NCBI GenBank assembly: GCA_964621605.1
Contig: CAZUMJ010000010.1
Coordinates: 1-64,000, forward strand
Direction: 5' to 3'
Length of the DNA stretch: 64,000 bases
DNA from: CAZUMJ01 sp964621605
GTDB lineage: Bacteria; Actinomycetota; Acidimicrobiia; Acidimicrobiales; Iamiaceae
The translations under genes were made by a program, and so were the position numbers. How positions within the stretch are numbered: the stretch's first letter is position 1; each line of letters starts with the position of its first letter. Shown in pieces: positions 54,311-62,524 of this stretch. The notes under the pieces were generated by a model. That model did not search any database. It saw nothing but the letters and a program-made list of their open reading frames with translations, and was not told the origin of the DNA.

Positions 54311-55534
54311 TCAAGAAACGTGGGAGGGCGGTGTGTAGGCACCGTCGCGTGCGAGGAACGATCGATGCCAGCGTCGGGGGGTGCACAGCGCGGCGCGGGG
54401 CTCGTCCTCGAAGAGCCAACGCGCGAAGTTCCGGCGGCCCCAGGCGCTGGCGTCGACGAGTCTGACCGCTGCCTCGACCCCCTTGCGATGACTGAGGGCT
54501 CGTCCCAGGAGTGCCGACATGCGGTGGTCGGCCACGAGGTGTGCATCGACGGAGTGGGCGTAGCGAATGCCAGCGTGGAGCGGGTTGCCCGACCCCGAAG
54601 CGATCGCCTCGGCAGCGAGCCGACCGGTGAGCAACGCCTGGCCGATGCCTTCCCCCGTGAGCAGGTCCGGGGCTCCGACCGCATCGCCGACGAACAGCAC
54701 GCGCCCATCGGCTCGGATCGAGCGGTCGATGCGAGCCGGGATCGGCCATGCCTTGCGCGCCGCCTCGGGCTGGGCGTCCGGGCCGAGGTGGGCGCGCACG
54801 TGCGTGCGGTCGAGGAGGGAGTCCCAGGTGGCGGCGAGTGCTGCCCCGTCGAGGCGCTCCCCACGCAGCACGCACAGGCCGATGTTGGCGGTGCCATCTG
54901 GGAGTGGGAAGGACCAGGCGTACCCAGGAAGGAGGTCGGCCTCGAACCACACCGCGAGGGTGTGGGTGCCTGCACCGGTCACGCCCGAGACGTACTGGCG
55001 CAGCGCGTGCCACTCGCCGCGGTAGCCCACTTCGGCGAGGCCGAGCAGGCGGCGAACCGGCGACCACATGCCGTCAGCGGCGACCAGGTGGCGTGCCCGT
55101 AGCTGGCCGAGGCCCTCGACCTCGCACCGCACGCCGTCGGAGGCCGTCGAGACCGACGTCAGCGCATGGCCCGTCTGCACGTCCACGCCGGCGTCTGCCG
55201 CGTGCGCGACGAGGGCGGCGTCGAGGTCGATGCGTCGGGCCACGACCGCGTAGAGGCCGCGTCCCTGGGGCAGCGTGAGGTCGGTCTGGCGCCCTCGGGT
55301 GGAACGCACCTGCACCCGGTCGACGGGTTGCCAGGAGGTCACGTCAGACGGGCGAAGCCCGAGCATCTCGAGCTCACGGAGGGCTGCGGCGGTGAGGCCA
55401 TCGCCGCAGCACTTGTCTCTGGGGAAGGTGGCCTTGTCGATGAGGATGACGCGCATGCCGGCGCGCACCGCATGGATCGCCGCGGACGCGCCCGCTGGGC
55501 CAGCGCCCACGACGACGACGTCGGCTTCGATCAC
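54311..55534 (-). CDS. Geranylgeranyl reductase family FAD-dependent oxidoreductase
   Basis: 407 residues from GTG 55534; an ATG at 55570 would add 12 residues, and neither has a good ribosome binding site. It starts with the FAD Rossmann motif VVVVGAGPAGASAAIHA, then FPRDKCCGDGL (the CxxCGDG-type motif of geranylgeranyl reductases), and has GRVLFVGDAVGAPDLLTGEGIGQAL for the second FAD contact. The family reduces isoprenoid double bonds, including menaquinone side chains in actinobacteria, but also contains hydroxylase-like members. It reads toward the nitronate monooxygenase gene. Confidence 0.82.
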   Translation of the reverse strand: MIEADVVVVGAGPAGASAAIHAVRAGMRVILIDKATFPRDKCCGDGLTAAALRELEMLGLRPSDVTSWQPVDRVQVRSTRGRQTDLTLPQGRGLYAVVARRIDLDAALVAHAADAGVDVQTGHALTSVSTASDGVRCEVEGLGQLRARHLVAADGMWSPVRRLLGLAEVGYRGEWHALRQYVSGVTGAGTHTLAVWFEADLLPGYAWSFPLPDGTANIGLCVLRGERLDGAALAATWDSLLDRTHVRAHLGPDAQPEAARKAWPIPARIDRSIRADGRVLFVGDAVGAPDLLTGEGIGQALLTGRLAAEAIASGSGNPLHAGIRYAHSVDAHLVADHRMSALLGRALSHRKGVEAAVRLVDASAWGRRNFARWLFEDEPRAALCTPRRWHRSFLARDGAYTPPSHVS

Positions 55535-55681
55535 GGGGAGCGAGGCTACCGGCGGACATGCCCCACCCATGTGGTCGGACCGCACGTGTGCAGCGCCGTT
55601 CGGCTCCAGGGCGGTCGGGCCTCGCCGGCGGCGAGCGGACCCGCGTGACGTCGGTGAGACCTGTCTGCGGGAGCGGAGCGG

Positions 55682-57424
55682 TCAGCAGGCCACGCGCTGG
55701 CCGGGTTCCGGCGCGGGTGGTGCGTAGTGAGCGGTGAACGAGTCGGTGGCGGTCGAACCGTCGGAGCGCGTGCGCGTGCGCTGCGTCACGATCGTCTGGC
55801 ATACCCCATCGGGACCGGACGGTGTCACCTTCTGCCCGGTCTGTGCACCCGAGATGCCAGGCGTCGAGAACAGCATCACGGTGACGGTCGTGGGGGTGAG
55901 GCGGGTCCAGATCAACACGGCGTTGGCCGAGTCGTTCTGCACCACGAGGTCGGGCCCAGGCCAGCCGAGGTTCGCGTCGCGACCGGGCGGGATGCCGGCG
56001 ATCTGCACCTCGTGTGCGGTTGCACTCGGGATCGCGAGGCCGCCGAAGAACGCCGCGTTGAAGAGCGCGGTGGCAACCACATCGGTGCCGGCGCCGGGGA
56101 CCATGGCCAACCCGTCGAGCGTTGGAACCTGCGCCGGCACGTAGCCACGCTCCGGCGATGGTGGACCGAGCAGCGCGTTGAGGGAGAGGGACTGGTTCGG
56201 GCGGAGGATCCGGCCCCGCAGCATGTCAGCGGCGAGCTCGACGTTCGGTCCGACGCCGGTAGCCGGGTTGAAGCCCACGGTGTAGGCGCGGTCCTGGTGG
56301 AAGCCCTCCGCGTCCAGGACTGACCCGACGCGGGTGGTGATGCCCAGCTTTCGTGCGTCATCGGTGCGGAACTGCGCCTTCACCGGTATGAGCGGGACGT
56401 ACGCCACCGGCTGGTGTGCCCGCAGTGCAGCGAGCACGGCGTCCCCCGTCTTTGCGGCGCAGCACCGCTCGCCGTCTTGTTCGGGCACGATGCTCACCTC
56501 GTCTTTCACCACCGTGAAGGCCGCGTCGACGGGCGCGCGGATCTCGTCGCCGAGCAGGAGGGCGGCCCCTCGTCGCGCCAGGGTGTCGTCGACGACCAGT
56601 TCGAGCCCGTCGGGCCCGGGGCGTGAGGTGATCCACGAACGCAGCGTCGCCTGATCGGCGGTGGCGACCTTGTCGAGCGCACGGAGCTCGAGCGGTGCCG
56701 CGACCAATGCGGTGGCCTGCTTTGCGAGGGCGAGCGCCTCCTCATCCGTGTGACGAGGCTCGATGTCGCGCAGGGTGAGTTTGATGCGGATGGGGAGGTC
56801 GCCGTCGGCGGCGGCGCGCTCGATCTGTCGGGCGACCTCGTCCGGGTCGTAGCCGATGCCGCCGTGGGAGCGGCTGATGCCGAAGCTGGACGGGCTGCCG
56901 ACCACCGTCGGCTCCTGCACCGGCGTCTGTCCGGGGAGCGTTGCGAGCGCGAAGGCGAGGCGATCGAGGTTCACCGTGACGTGCACGGGGGACTGGCGGG
57001 TGCGCACGAACGAGGCCGCCCACAGGAACGGTCTGGCGAGTGGGTTGTCGTCGCGCCCGACCGCACGGGCGTCACGCGCGGTCGCGGCACGGTCGAGGTC
57101 TAGGCCGAGGTCTTTGCCGCGCAGGTGCAGCGTTTGCCTGTCGGTCACGAGCTCGACCGAGGCGTTCCCGTACACCGTGGCAGCACGGTCGATCGCCCCG
57201 GTGAGTGCTCCCGGCCCGCGACGACCGACGTCGACGCCACCGACCGACACGTTGCGGGCGACCCGATCGCCGAGGGTTGCAGCGTCTACTGCCCACCAGG
57301 TGGCGGCGCCCAGCAGCAGGAGGAGGCACACGACGCTGAACCACCCACGCCAGGTGGGGCGGCGGACGCGGTCCCACCAGGAGCGGTGGAAGTCGTCACG
57401 CCCGTCGTCGGTCGTCGCGATCAT
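55682..57424 (-). CDS. VanW family protein with peptidoglycan-binding-like domains
   Basis: 580 residues from ATG 57424. A cytoplasmic start and one membrane span (about 29-50) put the rest outside. Residues 60-330 hold two repeats of the domain found before VanW (VSVGGVDVG, then LRGKDLGLDLDR; later a second copy ending GLELVVDDTLA). The VanW domain follows from about 360 (FNPATGVGPNVELAADMLRG, LGPPSPERGYVPA, PGAGTDVVATALFNAAFFGG). These proteins are linked to cell-wall metabolism, and the biochemical role is not established. It stands alone, divergent from the SDR-MaoC pair. Confidence 0.85.
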   Translation of the reverse strand: MIATTDDGRDDFHRSWWDRVRRPTWRGWFSVVCLLLLLGAATWWAVDAATLGDRVARNVSVGGVDVGRRGPGALTGAIDRAATVYGNASVELVTDRQTLHLRGKDLGLDLDRAATARDARAVGRDDNPLARPFLWAASFVRTRQSPVHVTVNLDRLAFALATLPGQTPVQEPTVVGSPSSFGISRSHGGIGYDPDEVARQIERAAADGDLPIRIKLTLRDIEPRHTDEEALALAKQATALVAAPLELRALDKVATADQATLRSWITSRPGPDGLELVVDDTLARRGAALLLGDEIRAPVDAAFTVVKDEVSIVPEQDGERCCAAKTGDAVLAALRAHQPVAYVPLIPVKAQFRTDDARKLGITTRVGSVLDAEGFHQDRAYTVGFNPATGVGPNVELAADMLRGRILRPNQSLSLNALLGPPSPERGYVPAQVPTLDGLAMVPGAGTDVVATALFNAAFFGGLAIPSATAHEVQIAGIPPGRDANLGWPGPDLVVQNDSANAVLIWTRLTPTTVTVMLFSTPGISGAQTGQKVTPSGPDGVCQTIVTQRTRTRSDGSTATDSFTAHYAPPAPEPGQRVAC

Positions 57425-57508
57425 GGCCCCAGAGCTTCCCACGCCTGGCACAATGGCCGGTGCCGTCGGCGGGGGACGCCGACAGATGCCGACAACGGGG
57501 GACAAAAC

Positions 57509-58414
57509 GTGGCACGACTCTGTGAGGGACGCGTCTGCATCGTGACCGGTGCAGGGCGAGGAATCGGACGTGAGCACGCGCTGATGCTCGCCGCGCACGG
57601 CGCGAAGGTCGTCGTCAACGACGTCGGTGGCTCGATGGATGGCGAAGGCCACAACGAGGGCCCCGCACACGACGTCGTGGCGGAGATCGTGGCAGCCGGC
57701 GGGGAAGCGGTGGTGAACGGTGACGACATCTCCGACTGGGACGGTGCAGGTCGCCTCGTCGCACAGGCGGTCGACACCTTCGGCGACCTCCACGTGCTCG
57801 TGAACAACGCGGGCATCCTGCGCGACCGCATGCTCGTGAACATGACGGAGGCCGAATGGGACGCGGTCATCAAGGTGCACCTGAAGGGCACCTTCGCACC
57901 GACGCACTTCGCGGCGAACCACTGGCGGGAGCGCTCCAAGGAGGGCGCAACAGTCGATGCCCGCGTCATCAACACGTCGTCTCCCTCGGGCATCTACGGC
58001 AACGTCGGCCAGACGAACTACGGCGCCGCCAAGGCTGGCATCGCTGCGTTCACGATCATCTCTGCGATGGAGCTCGCTCGCTACGGGGTGACGGTCAACG
58101 CGATCGCGCCCGCGGCCCTCACCCGCATGACGGAGAACCTAGGGATGGGCCAAGCCGACGAGGCCACCAAGGAGCGCCTGTCGCCGCGGTGGATCGCACC
58201 GATCATCACCTGGCTCGCCTCTGAAGAGAGCCGTGACGTGACGGGGCGCGTGTTCGACGTGACAGGCATGGCGCTGTCGGTTTCGGAAGGTTGGCACCGT
58301 GGGCCGACCGCGACGCCCACCGATGACCCCGAAGCACTCGGTCCGATCGTCGCGGACCTGGTGGCGCGTGCACGCCCCAACGCGGACATGTCCGGCAACG
58401 ACCGCAAGGCTTGA
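57509..58414 (+). CDS. SDR family dehydrogenase, MFE-2 dehydrogenase-like
   Basis: 301 residues from GTG 57509, with GGGGGA 6-12 bases upstream. The cofactor motif TGAGRGIG, VVVNDVGGSMDGEG after the third strand, NNAGILRDRMLVNM, and the catalytic Ser, Tyr and Lys (NTSSPSG, NYGAAK) are those of (3R)-hydroxyacyl-CoA dehydrogenases of the HSD17B4 type. The MaoC-like hydratase gene starts 10 bp after the stop, so the two genes together supply the activities that eukaryotic MFE-2 carries in one chain. It is the second such SDR in the window. Confidence 0.88.
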   Translation: MARLCEGRVCIVTGAGRGIGREHALMLAAHGAKVVVNDVGGSMDGEGHNEGPAHDVVAEIVAAGGEAVVNGDDISDWDGAGRLVAQAVDTFGDLHVLVNNAGILRDRMLVNMTEAEWDAVIKVHLKGTFAPTHFAANHWRERSKEGATVDARVINTSSPSGIYGNVGQTNYGAAKAGIAAFTIISAMELARYGVTVNAIAPAALTRMTENLGMGQADEATKERLSPRWIAPIITWLASEESRDVTGRVFDVTGMALSVSEGWHRGPTATPTDDPEALGPIVADLVARARPNADMSGNDRKA

Positions 58415-58424
58415 GGAGGAACCC

Positions 58425-59273
58425 GTGCCGATCAACCCAGATGCAGTCGGGACACGAGGTGAGCCCCACGAGCATTCGTGGGATTCCCGTGACGCGTTGC
58501 TCTACGCGCTCGGCGTGGGCGCCGGGCTCGACGAGCTGTCGTTCACGACAGAGAACACGAACGGTGTGACGCAGCAGGTGCTCCCGACGATGGGTGTGGT
58601 GCTCGGCGTCGGCGGCCACGGTGCCTTGGCGAACGTCGGCTCTTTCAACCCGATCATGCTCGTGCACGGTGCTCAGGCGATCGAGGTGCGTGCTCCGATC
58701 CCGGTGGCGGGCACCGTGTCGACGGTCGGCGAGCTGACCGCCATCTGGGACAAGGGATCGGGTGCGGTCCTCGAGATCACGTCGGTGTCGACCCTCGCCG
58801 GCGAGTCGAACCCGTTGTTCTCGCAGGTCTCGCAGCTCTTCCTGCGCGGCGAGGGCGGATGGGGTGGCGACCGTGGCCCGTCCGGCGTGCGCAACGAAGC
58901 CCCCGACCGAGCTCCCGACCACGAGGTCACCTACTCCACGCGAGCCGACCAGGCGTTGCTGTATCGACTCTCAGGCGACCGCAACCCCCTGCACTCCGAC
59001 CCGGCGTTCGCCAAGATGGCAGGGTTCGACCGTCCGATCCTGCACGGTTTGTGCACCTACGGGTTCACGGGCCGGGCGCTCTTGCATGCGCTGTGCGACG
59101 GTGACCCGGAAGCGTTCGTGTCCATGGATGCACGCTTCTCGTCGCCGGTCTTCCCCGGTGAGGCGCTGACGGTGCGGATGTGGCGCACCGACGACGGGCA
59201 GGCCGTCTTCCGGACGCATGGCGGAGACGACCGTGTGGTCCTCGACGCCGGGTTGGCAACCTTCCGAACCTGA
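58425..59273 (+). CDS. MaoC-like (R)-specific enoyl-CoA hydratase 2
   Basis: 282 residues from GTG 58425, with GAGGAGGA just upstream. It has the double hot-dog build of hydratase 2: an N-terminal half (LLYALGVGAG, TMGVVLGVGG) and a C-terminal half with the catalytic motif LSGDRNPLHSDPAFAKMAGF (Asp and His) followed by PILHGLCTYGF. It adds water to trans-2-enoyl-CoA to give the (3R)-hydroxyacyl-CoA, the substrate of the SDR encoded just upstream. Confidence 0.9.
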   Translation: MPINPDAVGTRGEPHEHSWDSRDALLYALGVGAGLDELSFTTENTNGVTQQVLPTMGVVLGVGGHGALANVGSFNPIMLVHGAQAIEVRAPIPVAGTVSTVGELTAIWDKGSGAVLEITSVSTLAGESNPLFSQVSQLFLRGEGGWGGDRGPSGVRNEAPDRAPDHEVTYSTRADQALLYRLSGDRNPLHSDPAFAKMAGFDRPILHGLCTYGFTGRALLHALCDGDPEAFVSMDARFSSPVFPGEALTVRMWRTDDGQAVFRTHGGDDRVVLDAGLATFRT

Positions 59274-59372
59274 GTGGGCGCGTGGCCGGCGGCCGGCTCC
59301 TCGCTCGGCTGCTTCCCGGAGCCCGAGCGGGTGATGGCGACGCGCTTGGCGCCACAGATGTGGTGCCGCGGC

Positions 59373-60590
59373 TTACGCGGGGCGTCTCTGGTTGAGGGAC
59401 CGCACGTTGTCGTAGGTGACGGCCCGTACCGTCGCAGCGTCGAGGCCGGTGAGCTCGTCGAGGTAGTCGAGGGGTGCGGGCATGCCTTCGATGTGCGGCC
59501 AGTCGGAGCCGAACAGCACCCGGTCGGCACCCATGAGGTCGAGTACCTCGTGGACGTCGTCTTCCCAGAACGGGTTGATCCAGATGTGTCGGCGGAACGT
59601 CTCGACCGGGTCTTCCGGGAACCAGCCGGCCATCTTGTGGCTGAGCGCGTCGAGCCGATGGAACAACCCGCGGAGAAAGCCTGAGCCGTTCTCGACAGAC
59701 GCGATCCGCAGGTTCGGGAACCGGTGGAAGAGCTGATCGGTGACGAGGCAGGCGAGGAAGTCCTCGATGGGGCGCTCCATCTGCAACAGACGGATCGGCT
59801 GGGGGATGCCCGCCTTGAAGTTGCTCGTGAAACCGTCGTCCGCGTAGCCGTTCGCCGAGTAGCCGCTGTCGCCCGCATGGACGACCACGGTGATGCCGGC
59901 CTCGTTCACGCGCGCCCAGAAGCCGTCGAACATGGGGTCAGACGGTGGGCGACGACCGTGGATCGTGGTCGGCGCGGCAGGGCGGAACACGATCGTGCGC
60001 GCCCCGTGGTCGAGTGCCCACTCGAGCTCGGAAATCGCCCAGTCGACGTCGGCAAGGGTCAGGTACGGCGCCGCGAAGATGCGTTCGTCGGATGCGAACC
60101 CCCAGTCGTCGAGCACCCACCGGTTGAAGGCACGGAACAGCACGGTGACTGCCTCGGGATCGTGCGCGAGGAGGGCCTCGTAGACCATGGCAAGGGTCGG
60201 GAAGAGCCAGATCGCCTCGAGCCCGTGCTGGTCGAGCTGCGCGACCCGTGCGGCTCGGTCGCGGTACGCGGGGCGAATCGGCTCACGGGCCTTGAGGAGC
60301 TCGATCGGGTCGTCTCCGTTGGGGTTGCCGCGGAAGTAGTCGTGCAACACCCCGGGCTGCGCGACCGGGTCGAAGGTGGGGTTCACGACGGCACGGCTGA
60401 CGGTGCCACCGACGACGTGGTACTTGCGCCCGTCAATGTCGGCCCACTGGATCGTGCGTGGCCCCCACGCCGGGTCGAGGTGCCGGGTGAACGCGTCGAG
60501 CGCCTCGTAGTAGTGGTTGTCGGCGTCGAACACCGGGTGGGGAAGCGGGTCGGGCGTGGCGCCAGAGGTTGGCTGAGCGGTGACGGTCAC
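59373..60590 (-). CDS. Amidohydrolase family metal-dependent hydrolase
   Basis: 405 residues. The opening PHPVFDADNHYYE provides the first metal-binding acid/His, and ITVVVHAGDSGYS, NGSGFLRGLFHRL and the late GSDWPHIEGM supply the other typical residues of the Amidohydro_2 (ACMSD-like) barrel. Members hydrolyse or decarboxylate aromatic and cyclic compounds; the large group in actinobacteria is mostly uncharacterised. It is monocistronic, converging with the maoC-like gene, and its upstream region contains a 23-bp tandem repeat. Confidence 0.85.
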   Translation of the reverse strand: MTVTAQPTSGATPDPLPHPVFDADNHYYEALDAFTRHLDPAWGPRTIQWADIDGRKYHVVGGTVSRAVVNPTFDPVAQPGVLHDYFRGNPNGDDPIELLKAREPIRPAYRDRAARVAQLDQHGLEAIWLFPTLAMVYEALLAHDPEAVTVLFRAFNRWVLDDWGFASDERIFAAPYLTLADVDWAISELEWALDHGARTIVFRPAAPTTIHGRRPPSDPMFDGFWARVNEAGITVVVHAGDSGYSANGYADDGFTSNFKAGIPQPIRLLQMERPIEDFLACLVTDQLFHRFPNLRIASVENGSGFLRGLFHRLDALSHKMAGWFPEDPVETFRRHIWINPFWEDDVHEVLDLMGADRVLFGSDWPHIEGMPAPLDYLDELTGLDAATVRAVTYDNVRSLNQRRPA

Positions 60591-60641
60591 GCCTCAAATG
60601 TAGGGCGGCACAGGAGCGTGCCGATGGGCGCGGGCGCCGTG

Positions 60642-60721
60642 GTGCGTCCGTGCGTGAGCGCCGTGTGCGTCCGTGCGCGAGCGCCGTGTGCGTCCGTGCG
60701 CGAGCGCCGTGTGCGTCCGTG
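60642..60721. repeat. 23-bp tandem repeat, about 3.4 copies
   Basis: The unit begins GTGCGTCCGTGCGCGAGCGC and is found at 60642-60664 (one mismatch), 60665-60687, 60688-60710 and partly at 60711-60720. It lies between the start of the amidohydrolase gene and the stop of the substrate-binding-protein gene. There are no spacers, so it is a minisatellite, not a CRISPR. Confidence 0.85.
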
Positions 60722-60730
60722 CCGCTCGGC

Positions 60731-62524
60731 TCAGCCGCCCGCGGCGGGAGACCCTGGCCACGCCGGGTACGACGGTGGCGTGCTGTCCTTCGGGAGCTTG
60801 TCGAACAGCGTGACGGCCCCCTTCGGGTTGAACAGCACGCTGTCGCCGACCTGCGGCGGCTTGGAGCCGAGGAGGTAGCGCTTGCCGCCGTCGACGTAGG
60901 CCCACATGCCGGTGCCGGGCTTGTCCTGCTCGTCGGGGCCGGACACGCTCTTGTCCCACCAGACGACGGTGAAGTCATCTGGTCCGACGTAGTCGGCGTT
61001 CGGGAACAGCCCGTGGAAGCCGAAGCTGATACGCGGGTCGGCCGGGTCGGCCGGGTCGCCGCCCGAGGGCGGATACCGGAACATGCCGCCGGCGTAGGTC
61101 TCGGGGGTGAGGTCGGGCCCGGCCATGTGCAGCCCGATGTAGAGCTCCTGGAGCATCGGGCCGAGGAACTGCTGGCTGCGCTTGGCGACCGGGTCGGTGC
61201 CGAAGAACCACTTGTAGACCCGCCACGGGTCGGAGAGCTGTGGCTTGCCCCGAGCCGGGAGAGATGAGACACCGAACGCGTGCGCCCACTGCGTGGGGTC
61301 GAAAAGCCGCGCCGCTGCGGTCGTGTCGGTGAAGACGGTGCCGGTGATGACCCACTCGGGTGCGTAGTTCTGCTTCGTGGCCTGCTGCGTCAGGTACATC
61401 GGCATGAGTGGATCGCCGAGGAACACCACGGTGGTGACCCCCGCGTCTTTGAGCTTGCCGACGATCGTCTGCGCCTGCGAGTTCAACGTGTTGGTGTCGA
61501 GCAGGTAGGTGAGGATGATCGTCGCGTTGTACCCGAGCTTCTTGTAGTGCGCCAGGGTGGTGTCGCGGACGGCGTTGAACACCGGTGGGCTCTGCTCGTA
61601 GTACACGACGCCGATCGACCGCGTCTTGCTGCGCATGGCCGGATCGCCTGCGAAGCGTGCCGGGCGGTTCCAGAGATTCGCTGCACCGAAGTCGAACGCG
61701 CTGCGCACGAACTGCTCGGGGGTGGGGAAGGTGCCCCACATGTAGGGGGCGTTCTTCTGGAACGCAGCATCGGGCACGGCTGCCCCGCAGGCGATGCACA
61801 GCACGTGCCGCGCGGCGAGCTCGTCCGCGTATGCCGATGTCTGCGACGGCCCGCCGATCGAGGCGAACGCCTTCAGGTCGGTGGCCACCTTGATGGCGTC
61901 CGCACGTGCTGCGGTGGGGTCGGTGCCGTTGCCGGTGCCCTGGTAGATCGTGAGCTTCACCTTGCGGCCGTACAGCTCGTAGAGCTGGTTGTCCATCTCG
62001 ATGACCTTCTGGACCTGCTTGGCCATGGTCGCGGGGTCGTCGAGCACGCCGAGCGCCGATGCCGTCGAGTAGAGGTCCTGCGCGCTGGCCTGGTAGTAGA
62101 CGACGTTGATCGTGTCGGCCGTGACCCCCGGGGACGTCGCGCCGCCGTTGTCGGCGTGCACCTTGCCGCCCATGTCCTTCCAGGGCTTGTCGCCACCCCA
62201 CTTCGGGGTGCAAGGCGGCGCGTAGACCGACGGGATCTTGAGGCGACCCGTCTTCGTGTCGCACTCCGCACCCCAGTCGTAGGAATCGGCCGTGCCCGCC
62301 TTTGCTGCTTCGGCGTAGGTGATGGGCAGCACGGGATTCGTCTGCCAGCCCTTCGCGACGTCCTGCGCGGTGCCCTTGCCGGTGCTTGCGGTCGCCGTTC
62401 CGTCAGGGCCGTGCCCCTTGACCGTGGCGGCGATGCCGACCCCGAAGAGCAGGACGACCACCAACACGAGCGGACCCCACTGGCGGGCTGGGGTGATGCG
62501 GGGAACTCCGTCGGCGGGGTTCAT
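60731..62524 (-). CDS. ABC transporter substrate-binding protein, branched-chain amino acid type
   Basis: 597 residues from ATG 62524, which overlaps the ATPase stop by four bases (ATGA). The N-terminus has one hydrophobic segment (WGPLVLVVVLLFGVGIAATV) without a lipobox Cys, so the protein is probably held by a signal anchor. The periplasmic-binding fold type I follows: TADTINVVYYQ, MDNQLYELYGRKVKL, AFASIGGPSQTSAYADELAARHVLCIAC, TTVVFLGDPLMP. It is longer than the usual 370-420 residues. The fused LivF-LivG ATPase gene just upstream indicates an import system for an amino acid or small organic acid. Confidence 0.87.
   Translation of the reverse strand: MNPADGVPRITPARQWGPLVLVVVLLFGVGIAATVKGHGPDGTATASTGKGTAQDVAKGWQTNPVLPITYAEAAKAGTADSYDWGAECDTKTGRLKIPSVYAPPCTPKWGGDKPWKDMGGKVHADNGGATSPGVTADTINVVYYQASAQDLYSTASALGVLDDPATMAKQVQKVIEMDNQLYELYGRKVKLTIYQGTGNGTDPTAARADAIKVATDLKAFASIGGPSQTSAYADELAARHVLCIACGAAVPDAAFQKNAPYMWGTFPTPEQFVRSAFDFGAANLWNRPARFAGDPAMRSKTRSIGVVYYEQSPPVFNAVRDTTLAHYKKLGYNATIILTYLLDTNTLNSQAQTIVGKLKDAGVTTVVFLGDPLMPMYLTQQATKQNYAPEWVITGTVFTDTTAAARLFDPTQWAHAFGVSSLPARGKPQLSDPWRVYKWFFGTDPVAKRSQQFLGPMLQELYIGLHMAGPDLTPETYAGGMFRYPPSGGDPADPADPRISFGFHGLFPNADYVGPDDFTVVWWDKSVSGPDEQDKPGTGMWAYVDGGKRYLLGSKPPQVGDSVLFNPKGAVTLFDKLPKDSTPPSYPAWPGSPAAGG

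Noticed and set aside
60642..60721. CRISPR array
   Set aside because: Repeats are directly adjacent with no spacers.
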